This document shows, in pieces, positions 12,031 through 49,806 of a stretch of DNA of 64,000 nt. The notes beneath the pieces were generated by a model that was not told the DNA's origin, did not search any database, and saw only the letters and a program-made list of their open reading frames with translations. Positions within the stretch are counted from its first letter, which is position 1, and the number at the start of each line of letters is the position of its first letter. Origin of the DNA: Nereocystis luetkeana (Eukaryota; Sar; Phaeophyceae; Laminariales; Laminariaceae); NCBI GenBank assembly GCA_031213475.1, contig JARUPZ010000026.1, forward strand, positions 7,502,200 to 7,566,199, read 5' to 3'. Both the position numbers and the translations under genes were made by a program.

Positions 12031-12244
12031 GTTGATTTGTCACCGGATTTTTCGAGGTCTTGCACGGTCTCGCGTTTTTTTCGCGTAATGAAATCGGGAA
12101 CCGGTGCGAGGGCTGTAGGTCGGCTGTTGCCTGCAGGTCGCCGACTATTAATAGTTTCCAACTGGTGTAGTTGGCTAGGCAATGTTGGTGCGACAGTTAT
12201 TTATAGTTACAGTGGTGCTGACGAGTGCGCGCGGGGGGCGGGGG

Positions 12245-12376
12245 GGGGGGGGAGGTCCTCATTTGTTGCTTGCCTTAGTCGTTTGACGACCATATGCTCC
12301 ACGCATCCCTTTCGAGACGGAGCACGGTTCCTACTCTTAATGGAGACATCTCCTATTAATAGTTGGGCGCTCTTTA
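12245..12376 (+). repeat. Inverted dispersed repeat, partner at 42845-42975
   Basis: Shares CATTTGTTGCTTGCCTT, GCATCCCTTTCGAGACGGAG and TTGGGCGCTC with the reverse complement of 42845-42975. Confidence 0.65.
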
Positions 12377-12663
12377 CGCTGTTTCCGTATATTACGTACA
12401 TTGAAACTTTTTGCTTGTGTTATCCCCTTCCTGCTGGGCCTCCTGTGGCCGCCATCTATCTCCTAGGACAGCGACCGTTTTCTCGCCGCTATCTCGCGTA
12501 CCAAACTCCTCCATGTCGGGGCGGGGGGGGGGGCATAGCATTCAGAACCCTAACCCTCGAAGGACCGAAAACTCACGTACCCCCCTATGGTTGGGTGCTT
12601 CTATTAAGTCCCCCCGGTATATCCGACTAGACGTACTGCTGTCGTCATTAGTATATATTAATA

Positions 12664-12768
12664 TGACGGGGGACCATAGTAAATAGGACCTACGGTACAC
12701 CCATATACCTATACATTTAGCCATTTTTACTAACAGTATTTAGTCCTGTGTACTGTGGTCCCCCGTAA
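12664..12768. mobile_element. TTACGGGGG MITE, complete
   Basis: Both inverted repeats present; left tip TGACGGGGG. Confidence 0.88.
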
Positions 12769-12815
12769 TTGCAAGTGTTCCTTTTTGTGTGCGTAGGGGT
12801 GCACTCAATATTATT

Positions 12816-12920
12816 ATCACGGGGGACCATAGTAAGTAGGCCCGAATGTTGTTAGTGAAAACGGGTGAAGCTATAGTTTTTTTTTCTACCGTAGATCCTA
12901 TTTACTACGGTCCCCCGTAA
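12816..12920. mobile_element. TTACGGGGG MITE, complete
   Basis: Second copy 48 bp from the previous one, opposite internal orientation. Confidence 0.88.
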
Positions 12921-13078
12921 TATTATGTTGTGATTTGATTCATATTTGTCGGTTTTTCGTGCATAAGGTGAAGCCGCCGAAGAGCGTGGTTTTTTGTCCC
13001 CCCTTCCGGCGGTGCCTTCAACGAGGCCCTACGGGGGCGCCGGCGGCGCCCGCGAGTTCCCCTTCGCCGGCAAACGGG

Positions 13079-13425
13079 AGGGGGGCGGGGGGGGGGTGTA
13101 CTCGATAGGAGAGATGTGCTCGATCTCATGCATGGCCGTAGTCGTATGGCCATAGACCCTGGCATCCCTACAATGCCGGGACGGAGCACATCGGGTTTTC
13201 ACTGACCAGGCAGACATTGCTTGCACCAAGCGCGAAGCGCCGTGAGGTGTCTGGCGAGTCGCATGAAGGGTGAGCTGCATCCTACTAAGAGCCGCTTTTG
13301 AGGCGGACTTGCATATGGACGACAGCTTCAATGAGTCAAATTAATTTCCGGTGTAGGCATTTCCAGAGAGCGCAATGGAAGTACTATGTAACTGCCTCTT
13401 GGGTGCCTTACCTTGAACAGGAGGG
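13079..13425 (-). mobile_element. Poly(C)-tailed retroposon, 5'-truncated
   Basis: On + it begins with a G run and GTACTCGATAGGAGAGA, and stops at CCTTACCTTGAACAG. On the sense (-) strand this is a 5' truncation with an intact poly(C) 3' end. Confidence 0.8.
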
Positions 13426-13547
13426 GGGCGGGGGGGGGGGGGGGGAGAGGGCGTGTCTTTCTCTCGCTTCTCTCGGCTTCGCGGTCTTCCCCGTCCAACT
13501 GGTCTTGAAGTCCAGGCGACTCGTATTTCCTCTGGCAACATCGGGCT

Positions 13548-13572
13548 ATCGCTGCTGCTCTTGCTGCTGCTG

Positions 13573-13603
<31 letters not shown>
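13548..13603 (+). repeat. (CTG)n upstream of transporter exon 1
   Basis: About 55 bp; may be in the 5' untranslated region. Confidence 0.9.
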
Positions 13604-13789
13604 GGATAGGCCCCTATGCACTGCTATGGCCGACGGTGGCGACATCTATTTTATGAATATTGTCATGACGCTCGCTGTGTCCTGGTGCTTGATGCTGTTG
13701 CTCTTGTCTTTCTGCATCTGCTTCGTTTTCTGCCGCTGCTGCTTTCTGCTGTTGCCGATATTTTGCCTAGATCCGGGTTCGTGGGGGAC

Positions 13790-38878
<25,089 letters not shown>

Positions 38879-39414
38879 GGGCCTTAGGGGAAGATCCTTG
38901 AGCATGCAAGCAAGGGGTGTCGTACGTGCTGTTGTATTTTTTTGTTGCTGTGCGCGCGACAGCGAAAAGGGGCACTATAGTGTCCGTCGCCCTGCGCGTG
39001 CGTGCGTGCGTGCGTGCGTGTGTTCATGCGTGCGTGCGTGCATGCGTGCGTGCGTGCGTGCGCTTAGGCACAAAACCCCTGCGAGGGCGTGGTTAGCACG
39101 CAGCAAGACGGGTAACACCTTAGTGGACGCTGTGGGTCAGTCAGCCTGAGCCCCGACCTTGTGCCAATAGAGCGCCCCCCCCCTCGAAACTCCCCATAGA
39201 GCCGTGCTATCCTATATGGTGCGTCACAGCCAGACGAGTACGAGAGTAGCCTATTGTTCGTACGGTATGCTCCTGACAGATCCCAACGAGGAGCGGTCTT
39301 GAGGACGTTTCCTTCGAGCGGCCCATTGCTGTTAAACCGTCAGTTTTTTTTTGTTGTGCTTGGTTCGCGCTGTGCGGTTCCCATGGGGGTCGAAATGGTG
39401 TATAAGTAGCGCGG

Positions 39415-41050
39415 GTGGGGGGGGGGGAAGGGGCGTACCCGTGTCATGCATGACCGTAGGTCGTATGATCATAGACCCTTGCATCCCTGCAATGCCGGGA
39501 CGGAGAGAACGTCGAGTTTTCACCGACCAGGCAGATACTGCTTGCACCAAGCGCGAAGCGCCCGCCGTGAGCTGTACGGCGAGTTGCGTGAAGGGTGGGC
39601 TACAGTATATCCTACGAAGCACCGCTTGTGAGACAATAAATTACCATCGCAAAGGTAATAGGGAACCGCCCAGGATATGATATGATAAATGAGCGTTTTG
39701 ACAGCGAGGGGGGGGGGGGTGTACTCGATAGGAGAGATATATTTGATATCATGCATGGCCGTAGTCATATGACCACAGACCCTCGCATCCCTACAATGCC
39801 GGGACGGAGCATGTCGGGTTTTCACCGACCAGGCAGACATTGCTTGCTTACACCAAGCGCGAAGCGCCGTGAGGTGTCTGGAGAGTCGCATGAAGGGTGA
39901 GCTGCATCCTACTAAGAACCGTTTGTGAGGCGGACTTGCATATGGACGACAACTTCAATGAGTTGATTTAATTTCCGGTGTAGGCATTTCCAGAGACAGC
40001 AATGGGAGTATTATGCAACTGCCTCTTGGGTGCCTTACCTTGAACACTACGTGATACGATCATTCCCAATTGTGCGGAGTAAAGGTTCTTTACCTCGCAC
40101 AAATGATCTAACTCGACAACCAGCTGTGGGCGACCGCCAAAAAAAAAAACAAAAAAACGGTACCCTGGTTGTCTAGTAGCTCACTTAGTGAGCGGCATGT
40201 TTTACAGTGTCGTTGCCAACCGACGCCAACCCATCCTATATAAAATAGGAGGAGGGGGGGGGGGGGCTGTATTCAATATCATGCATGGTCGTAGTCGTAT
40301 GATCAAGAGACCCTCGTATCTCTGCAATGCCGGGACGGACCACGTCGAGTTTTCACCCACCAGGCTGACATCGCTTGCACCAAGCGCGAAGCACCGTGAC
40401 ACGTTCGGCGAGTCGCATGAAGGGTGGGCTGCATCCTACTAAGGACTTACGGGTGCGAGGCGAGCTCTCTTGCGTATGGATGGCGGTGTCGTATTAATTG
40501 GTTCGTTTTTTTGTGTGGCCCCTTCCAGGGACAGCAATGGGGGGGCTGGGGGAGGGGGGGTGCACTCATGCATGGCTGTAGTCGTATGGCCATAGACATT
40601 CGCATCCCTTAGATACCAGGATGGAGCACGTCGGGCTTTCACCGACCAGGCAGACCTGGCTTGCACCAAGCGTGCAGCACTGTGAGGTGGGGGGGGGGGG
40701 GGGGGGGGTTCTAGGTGTTTGATGTTAGCTGGATGTTCGGTGTATCGTGTTGAAGGACTGGTCAGGCGTTCCAAGAAAGGAGGGACCGAGGGGGGGGGGG
40801 GGGTATACTCGATATCTCGCATGGCCGTAGTCGCATGACCATAGGCCCTCGTATCCGTACAATGCTGGGACGGAGCACGTCGGGCTTTTACCGACCAGGC
40901 AGAAAGCACCAGGGAGGGGTGTGTGCTAATTGTCATGCATGACCGTAGTCGTATGATCAGAGGGGGGCGGGCGGGTGTACTCGATGTCATGCATGGCCGC
41001 AGTCGTATGGCCATAGACCCTCGCATCCTTACAATGCCGGGACGGGGGGG
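39415..41050 (-). mobile_element. Head-to-tail cluster of six poly(C)-tailed retroposon copies
   Basis: Copies begin at G runs near 39415, 39706 (full length to 40252), 40250, 40545, 40790 and 40915, all in the same orientation. Each is recognisable by CATGCATGGCCGTAGTCGTA and ATGCCGGGACGGAGCA; only the second is complete. Junctions place the 5' end of one copy at the C tail of the next. Confidence 0.8.
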
Positions 41051-41524
41051 GGTGGAAACACACAGCAAGTTCATTTGGTGGTGGGTGATTGTTCGGGCGC
41101 TCTGTAGGGAACGAGAGCCGCCGGACGTGTCTTCCCAGAAAATTCCAGAAACTGTCTGGGAAGGAATTAATACATCGCCACTATTGCTGTGGGAAATAGC
41201 ACGTGGGTAAATCAAGAAATCGCTGCGCTTTTGTGCGAGAGCGAGAGAGGGAGAGAGACGGGACAGTTTTGTTTTAGGCGACAGAGATGTGACACCTGTA
41301 TAGTGTTGATTGAGGTTGACAGAGCTGGCGGGGGGGGGTGTGTGATCATGCGGGGGGGTACACAGTCCGTAGGGTACGGGCTGGCACCTCGAATCACAAT
41401 GCGTAGTATCTGGCTTATAGGGGGTAAAACGCCACGTGACCCCAACATTAACGTAACGTGATTATTATGTATATTTTGATGAGTTAACACAAAGTCAAGG
41501 GTGGACTTGGCAAGTTGATTTACA

Positions 41525-41985
41525 CTCTAGGGGTATATACCCGGGCATACCCGGGTACCTACCCGAGTATGGCCGATACCACCAGGTTTGGTACCGGGGT
41601 GCCTACCCCAGTATGACCGATACAACCAGGTTTGGTACCCGGGTACATACCCGAGTATGACCGACACAACCAGGTTTGATACCCGGGTACGTACCGGACT
41701 ATGACCGATACATCGAGGTTTGGTACCTGGGTACCTGCTTGAGAATATACCATACTCTTGAGGTACCCGGGTACCAACCCGAGTATGATCGAAAATAAAT
41801 AATTCAGTACCAGGGTGCCTGCTCGAGTATGGCCGAAACAACCAGGTTTGAAACCCGTGTATCTCGATATATAGTCTGGGGTTCCCCAAGTACCTACCCG
41901 AGTACGATAGAAACAACCAGGTTTGGTACCCCGGTATCCCAGTATATACTCTGAGGTACCCAAGTACCTACCCGAGTACCAGGTA
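41525..41985 (+). repeat. ~60 bp minisatellite (CTACCCGAGTATGACCGATA)
   Basis: Seven to eight diverged units with GTACCTACCCGAGTATG and ACAACCAGGTTTGGTACC. The repeat is rich in GGTACC palindromes. Confidence 0.88.
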
Positions 41986-43119
41986 TGACCGAACTACTAC
42001 TGTAGTACTTGCTGCATGATATTGGCGTTCACTACTGCAGTGCAATAGTTACACACCTAAGACAGATCATCTACAGATCATTCCTACTTCACGAGCTAGC
42101 TGTGTTGAGGCAAATAGATCTATTCCCGTACTTGTATATAAATGATTGAGCTCATCCATGCTACCCAGGTGGAAACTCGAACGATCTACAGTCATAATAG
42201 CTCGTATTACAGTTACTATGCATGGTCTATTACAGCAGTAGCACATGTTTCCAGGGTTTCTGATACGTTTTATAAATACGCAGATCCTGCACAACAACCT
42301 CTTGCCACGGCAGAGGCGAGGAACTTGATGATCTACTGTAGATACATCAGATAGATCATCTGATATATGTCATAGGTCTGAATAGTTGTCATTCCGTGCC
42401 AGGTACGTGACCAAGGTACCTGAAACACCACTGTGACCGGGCGAATAAAAAACGTTTGTGCCGTAATATGAGGGTGAAGGTGGAGCTGATATGACGGGCC
42501 AGGGTGAGGAGTAGTTTTTTCTATCGACAGGAAGAGGAGGAAGTAAGCTTTCTTAGTTGCTGATGGATTAATTTCGTTTATTTTTTTCGTGGGAGTTTAC
42601 CGGTGTGCCCCTCCCCGCTTTCTTTTTTTTTGGGGGGGGGGGTCGTCGTCATGGCAATCTCGGTGCGTGTGTGCGTACTATCCGTTTGTCCGTTGCCTGC
42701 ATGACCGGTGGATAAATAATAGCCGTTGACTTGATAGCCGCTGAATAGCAGTTGTACAGATATCTGTTGGCTGGACAGAGTCGTTGACTAGGTAGCCGTT
42801 GGCTAGATGACGCTTTCTAGATCGCCTTAGGACTGTTGTAATTAACGTCGTAATGAGCGCCCAATTGTTGGAGGTGTCTCTATTATTAGGGGTAGGAACG
42901 GTACTCCGTCTCGAAAGGGATGCATGCGTGTGGTCATTGATCAAATAACGAAGGCAAGCAACAAATGAGCCCCCACTCCCCACCCCCTCGGCCAGGCATG
43001 TGGCATGAGTATACACTCTACTACCGTGCGTGGCATGCGGGCATGCCCCACGCACACACACACGCATCGGGCAGAGATACGCCATCGAACCGCCCTGTCT
43101 TCAAAGTATTTAGATATTA

Positions 43120-43365
43120 TAACACCGATGGCGTGGGGATGGAGCTTGGATGCAGCTCATGATTTAAGAATAGAACGTTATGAGAAGGAAGGAGCACGGA
43201 CAGCAAATGGAAGTAGACAAGCCGAAAGTTGGCACAGAAGGGAGGGAGGTGGACTTGATGCATGGGTTTCCTTTTGTTTCCGAGGTTTTCTTCTTTCGGG
43301 AAAGTTATGAGTGACCAATGCTGAAGATCATGCTGCCCATTGTCGGATGGCAAGGGAAATAATAA
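43120..43365 (+). repeat. Inverted dispersed repeat, partner at 62610-62855
   Basis: About 245 bp starting ACCGATGGCGTGGGGATGGA and ending TTGTCGGATGGCAAG, present in reverse orientation at 62610-62855 next to conserved segment B. Confidence 0.75.
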
Positions 43366-43499
43366 CAAGAAAACAGTATTCAGGGCAGATGTACGAAGTA
43401 TTCCTGATTTTTGCGACATAACTCATCATGCTGTCGGCTGTGAGAAGAGTAGCCCTATGTGCAGTAGGCTGCAACCATCTGATATAGGGGGGACATATA

Positions 43500-43604
43500 T
43501 TACGGGAGACCGTAGTAAATAGGACCAAATATCGTTTGTAAAAATAGCGAAATATATAGGTGTTTGTGTGTATCATAGGTCCTATTTACTATGGTCCCCC
43601 GTAA
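43500..43604. mobile_element. TTACGGGGG MITE, complete
   Basis: Both inverted repeats; followed closely by TACCTGGTA. Confidence 0.9.
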
Positions 43605-43934
43605 TAGTATACCTGGTATTCAGGACCCAACATGCTCAGGGAAAATACTGGAATATAGTACCCTGGTATGGATTTTTGTGCAAATGATGGGCCTCCTGAG
43701 TACTACTGCATGTATGGTCCCCAGTTATATATCACAAGATTCCTACATTATAGTATAATAGTGGGTTGGAGATTTGTAATATAGAGATGACCCTTCCTCC
43801 TGCCTCAGCTTGCAATCGAAATATCCCCCCCGTCAGTCACAAATTAAAGTTCGGGTCAAGCGCCTAACGTGCCCCTCCTCCCAACTGTATATACCATGTG
43901 GCTTTCACACATCCACACATACCAGGTATTATTC

Positions 43935-44116
43935 TGACAGAAGGTTGATTCCAGCCGTTGATTGATTCCAGATGGTCTACAGATCTTTCAGAGCAGGTCA
44001 CATAGATTCTCGATCTGTATGATCTTCCAGCTCATACATATATATAATATATGTGACCTGCTCTGAAAGATCTGTAGACCACGCAATCAATCAACGGCTG
44101 GAATCAACCATCTGTC
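43935..44116. repeat. Long near-perfect hairpin
   Basis: Arms 43935-44004 and 44050-44116 (about 70 and 67 bp) are inverted copies with few mismatches (TGACAGAAGGTTGATTCC pairs with GGAATCAACCATCTGTCA). The loop is 45 bp. Flanked on both sides by TACCAGGTA within 30 bp. Confidence 0.85.
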
Positions 44117-44119
44117 AAA

Positions 44120-46250
44120 AAAATAGATAAGATACCAGGTAGATACATACCAGGTATTACATGTATATGCTCTGCCGGGTTGGAGACGTAAATAATTCGT
44201 ACGGTCTTCTATTAATAGCACACAGGGATCATGGGTGGGATCTGTGTACCATACAGAGCGTATACTTCCGCACAGTTTGAGCGCAGAGCTAGTTGAAGAA
44301 GAGCACCCCTTCAGTCAGTCACAGAATGAACGTCGGGGTCAAACGTCAATCCCACCCCCTCACCCCCCCGTATACTAATTACTATACTACCGTAGCATGG
44401 ATGGCTTTCATACAACATATTATACATCGGATCATAGATCCCCACCGAATGACCTAAACCTTTTTAAGGCAGGCAGATAAATAGATATAGATAGACGCGA
44501 CAGTAGATCCCTGATCCGTGTACCAGCAAGATTTGGCGCTCTGCCGGGTGAGAGTGGTATAAAGTCCCTGCACGATCTACTGCTACTATAAAACAGCACA
44601 TACATGTGCATAATATTTATTTCCTGGGTTGGATATCTGTACACAGACAGATAGATCCACAAGATAGATGCGATAACGGCAGTAGGGGTCTGCTACTTAA
44701 TATGGTACTACTGTAGATGATCTATCTTACTCCACGCAGATACATCATGCACATTATGATCTGTCCCGCATGTTGCGCGAGCTTTTTTGCTAACCTCTCT
44801 GGGACTGCCCTTACTCTAACTATTGAGTTGCTTACCGCACAAAACGGGACCGCGAGCGGTCCGAAAACAAGAGTAAAAAAATACCTGGTAGTTGTCATCA
44901 TGCGTGCGTGGGAAACTGGGGGGGTTCAATCGAATTTCTGAAGTAGATAAAAGACAAAAATAAATGCGGTGCACCGCAGCTGACAGTGGGGAAATATTGT
45001 TATAGGCTGGTTGACATCCGACAGTGCGCAGTGTGTGTCAATCGCGAAAAACGACGCGTTAAGGAAACGTTTACCAATCCGCCGGAGGATGAAAAAAAAA
45101 AAAAAAAAAAAAAAAGACACCCCAGACCGCGATTGATTGTTGACGCGCCGATTGACGCGCACAACCACAGTCAGTCGTTGAGTACCCGGCAAGCTCCTCT
45201 GATGAGCGAACATCACGCGATGTCCTTTGTTGTGTGTTGTGTCAAAATTTATTATCAGGCATCTCTCGATTCAAGATACACAATCTTATGAGGCTTCACT
45301 TCTTGTAGTACCAGTAGCAAGCGAGGTAATATACGCACCGAAATAAATGAACCCTTCCTTGCTGTATGTAGCGGTAAAAATAGTGACCGACGCCCTCTAG
45401 AAAACGAACATAACATCGTGACGACAATGTTTTTTCAAATATTTTTATTTGGGCTACGTACCTACGTACGAACGAGGGTTCTTCTCGGCCTAAAAAAGGT
45501 ACAAGGTAGGTACGCACACAACCCAGACACGCCCCTCGCTCGCTCCTGTTTTTGCTCGTCCTTGCGAACATAGGGCCGCGCATTCATCATGTGAACCATC
45601 GCGGCTGGCCCGCAAAGAGTCTATCAACAGAGATAAAATACTACACAACAAACCCGCCTAACCTTACCTATGAGTACGACAAAAACATACCGGATGCTTG
45701 GCTGCATTTTTCTTGCCCTGGCAAGGCCCCAAACCATTCAAGACAGAAAACACTTCCTTTTACCAGTTTTTTTCCCGAATCCTCTACCCATTCAAAGAAA
45801 AAAAAACACACACACACAGTCATTCAGGAAATTTCCCCGAATCTTCCAATCGTGGGGGGGGGGGGGGGGGGGGCTCTTTCCAGACTACTCGACATACAGA
45901 TCGAAACAACTCACACGCCTATTATACCTGCAACACAGCTCGGCGACGACGGAGGAGGCACTCACATCATACTGCGTACTTGCCGTATGTTCGTCTTGAC
46001 CGCGTTTTTGTCTCATGCCCGTCACCTTAACCATCGTCCAGAACTGCACCTACGGTTTTTTTTTGGGACGATTTTCGGGACTGGCTGCTGGGAACAAAGG
46101 GGGGAAATAATTCAAGTGGGGGAAAAGCGGACACAACCCACCCCCCTCCCCCCCCCCCCCGGCCATCCCTCAAAACTGAAAAAGGATAACATGACTACTC
46201 GTAGCACAACAATTCCAATAGGGGGGGGGGGGGGGGGGGAGATGAGGTGA
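44120..46250. other. Intergenic, nothing recognised
   Basis: Homopolymer G and A runs (45090-45115, 45858-45874, 46220-46240) and a badly diverged possible foldback element (44790-44870). No coding or RNA gene seen. Confidence 0.5.
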
Positions 46251-46359
46251 TCCAACAGATCGTTCGGCGAACAAACGGTGCCGGTTTTGGTAAGCAAGCT
46301 AAGCTCCGTGTCTCGCCGATGCCCCACCGCTTCCTCTCCTCGAATATGCCAGGAGACCC

Positions 46360-46790
46360 CGTGACTGACGGGCCCTCCTACACTAAAACTAGTATGACAA
46401 GGCAAAAAGAGGCCTTGACGCGGTTTGACCCAGTGACTGACGACGGGCCCTCCTACACTAAAACTAGCATGACAAGGCAAAAAGAGGCCTTGACGCGGTT
46501 TTACCCCTTGACTGACGGGCCCTCCCACACTGAAACTAGTATATGAAGGCATAAAGAGGCCTTGACGCGGTTGGACCCCGTGACTGACGGGCCCTCCTAC
46601 ACTAAAACTAACACGTTAAGGTTAAAACAAACCTTGACGCGGTTTGACCCCTCGACTGACGGGTCCTCCACACTAAAACTAGTTCAAACTAGTATAGTAG
46701 GACTCCCTCCACACCGTCAAGGAGGGTTCCATCAGGTATCGCCGTGGCCACGGTTTGACGCCTTGACTGACTGACCGCCCCCGTACACTA
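46360..46790 (+). repeat. ~72 bp minisatellite (GACTGACGGGCCCTCCTACA)
   Basis: Six units at about 46364, 46436, 46510, 46581, 46653 and 46762, each with ACTAAAACTAG and GCCTTGACGCGGTTTGACC. Confidence 0.88.
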
Positions 46791-46799
46791 AGACTCGTA

Positions 46800-49080
46800 T
46801 ACTAAGACCGACATAGGCCTTATCGACGCAACGCGGCCACTACGGTCGGTTTCCTATGTAATGTAGCATGCTTTGCCTCTCAGCCGCGCGCGGCGCGTGG
46901 TGCGAGCGCAACAAAAATGAAAACAACAAAAGGGACACAGCAAAAACAAGCACAACATGATACAATTTTCGAAAACAAAAAAATACAACAGCAACAAACA
47001 AAAAATAATCAAGAAAAGATGAAACGAGAAATGAACAAAAATGGAAGGAAACCGAACCGAGATGCAGAGAACCGAACCGACACGAATTGCACCGAACCGA
47101 AACAAAAAAGCAACCGCAGTAACAACAATGACGAACGGGGACAAAGGCGAAAGATAAGGTGCTACGCTATAACGTTAACACAACGTAAAGTAACTTTTGT
47201 AGATACGCAGTGCATCATCTGCTTCTTGCTTTCGCCTCTATGCGCGGCTGTGCGCACGAAAGAGCAGAGGCCCACCACGGCCGTCTGAAGAATGAACGAC
47301 GAGGGGAAAAACCGTTCGCCGACGATTTCAAAACGACAAGAGGAACCAGAAGGGACTGAGGCAACCCAAGATGACAAAAGATCAAAACGTATCACCTTGA
47401 CAACGGATACAGCACGATCACCGTAACATGACAACAGGTGGCAAAGGATAACAATGATCCACCGTGACGCGTATCACATGATCAAGACCGACCAACCAAG
47501 AACACAAGACTCTCGAGGACGGAGCCACAGTGAGAACTAAAGCAAAGACCGCTGGGGGGGGGACAGGGGACGCAGGGCGGAAAGAACTATCATCGCTAGC
47601 GTGTGCGAAAGGCCCCTCCTCCGAAGGAGAAGAAAAGAACCCCAACATCTGCTCCAGTGGTTGAAAAGTACGAGGCAGACCCCGGAATACCCTCAACACC
47701 TCCCACCCCAACATCGCCTAATCTATTTCCCTACAACGCCACCCCCTAACCCCCCCCCCCCCCCTCCAATGTCTTCACCCAATCCACTTCTCCAAACTGT
47801 ATGACCTAACCTCCGACACCAAGGTCACCATTCATTCACCCAATCTACCATCCCAACCTCGTCAAATGTCTTTTGTCTCACCACACATCGCCTAATTTAT
47901 GATACCGCCACCCCCCAGCGGCGGAAATCGGAGAACTCATCTCCCGTCCAATCAAACGCCGTCTAATCAAAACGCCGCCCCGTCAAACGTCGGCCATTGT
48001 CGGTGGGTCGGTTGGTCGATCTGTCGGTTGTTGGGTTGGGGCGGCGGTCGAAAAGAAACCGAAAGCCTCTCCGTCCTCACGCGTTGCGGCAGTCATGCCC
48101 CACCTGCCCATTTTTCCTTTGCACTACCACCTCTACCATACGTGAAACGTTCCAGTAGCGCTGCGTACAGCATATGGTAAGCCGTACCGCAGCATGGTGT
48201 GGTATACCGCACCGCAGAAACACACGGAATATACCGTACAATAACGGTAAACGGTATACCACCCGTACCTCAACATATGGCCTCAACATGTGGTATACCG
48301 TAACGCGACAGCATGTGGTATTACCACATACACCCAAGAGCAATGGAGTTATACCGCACCGTGACAAGCGACGGGCTTCGCCGGATGTTCCATTTCCTTT
48401 TTTCGGCGTTTTCACGTGTTGAGACCAATCGGCTTGCTAAACTTTATAACGTTAAGGGCAGGCCGTGCAGTCTGAGCAAGACCCACAACCGCGGCATCTC
48501 TGCCCGAGTCCGAAGTCTGCGTGCGTCGGGACAAAAAAAAGAGGCGTTACGGACGGCGGGAGATTGTGGCAGCGTAGAGCAGGGGGGGGGGGGGGGGAAG
48601 GAGGGGTGCACAGACGACAAAAAAAAAGGATCAGAAAAATAAGAGAACATGGCACCTGCTAAGATACACCAGGTACTTGTGGACGACAGGTTTCGGTCAT
48701 AAGAGCAATACTCCTGTACCTAATAATACGTCATTACTCGCTAACCGTGTACCCTGGTATCACAGAAGAACCTCTGTATGGTTCGCAGCTTGGGCAGATA
48801 CTCGATTCCCACTTCTCAAGAAGGCACATGTCATACACGTACGATAGTACCAAGCACTTTCAACCGGAGGAGCAAGGGGTGCAGAGTGTAGCACATATTC
48901 ATATTTTACATGCTGGTACATACTGCTTGTAGTCTACACCTTTTTTCGTAACTTTTTGGTGCGTTATCCTGTTTTTTACGGTGTCATTGGTTTAACAACT
49001 AAGCTGTACACCAGGTGAAGCAGTACTAAATTCGCACTTGATGTGGTTTTCAACCCTCAGGTTTCCTTTCCCGTAGTCCC
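46800..49080. other. Intergenic, nothing recognised
   Basis: A-rich low-complexity DNA (46910-47110), a block of short GTATACC/GGTATACC words (48170-48360) and a G run (48582-48598). This is downstream of the secreted-protein gene. Confidence 0.5.
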
Positions 49081-49095
49081 TTTGACTGTTATTAA

Positions 49096-49258
49096 TAGCA
49101 CTGCAGTCCCGTTTTCGGGATTAAACACTCTAATTCCAAGTGTATATATTACGGGGGGCCACAGTGACTACAGTAGGACCAAATGTTGTTGGTAAAAATA
49201 TGCACGATAGGTCCCCGTAATAGTGCGTTCCCCAAACGAGACTCCAGTCCTAAAAGGG
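49096..49258. mobile_element. Foldback element split by a MITE
   Basis: Left part 49096-49146 and right part 49221-49258 (CCCCAAACGAGACTCCAGTC) flank the nested MITE. Confidence 0.8.
49149..49220. mobile_element. TTACGGGGG MITE, shortened, nested in a foldback element
   Basis: 72 bp internally deleted derivative with TA on both sides, inserted in the right half of a GGACTGCAGTCCCG foldback element just downstream of the secreted-protein stop. Confidence 0.85.
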
Positions 49259-49386
49259 GCGGCCGTACGTAGATATCATACCCCCGCGTTATCCAAGCGA
49301 TCCGCGACACCAGTCTCATCAACCCTAACACGGTGACATCAGCCGGGATGTGCTCTGCGCGTGCGCCGCATCCAAAGTCTTTTACA

Positions 49387-49806
49387 TTACGGCATGTAGA
49401 CAGCAGACGACTCACAGTTGCAGTGCATCGGGTTACCGCCTGCGGCTTCGCAAGTGGGGTCGCAGACGATGACCTTTCCCCCGTTGTCATAGTTGGATAG
49501 AGCTTCCTTCTGCGCCTCAGAGATATCCGCGCACATCGCCTCCTCTTCGGGCGAGCACGACCCCCCGCCTCCATCACCATCGCCGCTTCCACCACCGCTT
49601 TCATCACGGTCCGATCCCGATCCGCTTCCAGACCCCGACCCTCCTCCACCGCCGTCGCTAGAGCCGGACCCGCTTCCCGAGCCACTCCCACCGCCTCCCC
49701 CCTCCCCCTCGCCTTCTCCCTCTCCTGTGCCGGTTTGGTCGTCGTTACCCCCTTCGCCGTTGTCGCCGCCGCCTTCCTCGGGAATGTCGACAACGCGGCA
49801 TTCCCG
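49387..49806 (-). CDS. Secreted Cys-module protein, exon 3 (residues 245-383) and stop
   Basis: Acceptor CACCCAG|CGGGAATGC after a T-rich tract; opens RECRVVDIPEE. An acidic Gly/Ser linker follows, then module 3 (MCADISEAQKEALSN, VIVCDPTCE, HCNC) and TAA at 49389-49387. Confidence 0.8.
   Translation of the reverse strand, partial: RECRVVDIPEEGGGDNGEGGNDDQTGTGEGEGEGEGGGGGSGSGSGSGSSDGGGGGSGSGSGSGSDRDESGGGSGDGDGGGGSCSPEEEAMCADISEAQKEALSNYDNGGKVIVCDPTCEAAGGNPMHCNCESSAVYMP

Noticed and set aside
12345..12360. TATTAATA as a proven scar against the 42.8 kb inverted copy
   Set aside because: The alignment gap (nine bases against five) does not reduce cleanly to a single TA.
46917..47288. 123-codon Lys/Asn/Gln frame
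   Set aside because: A-rich low-complexity DNA with CCGAACCGA repeats.
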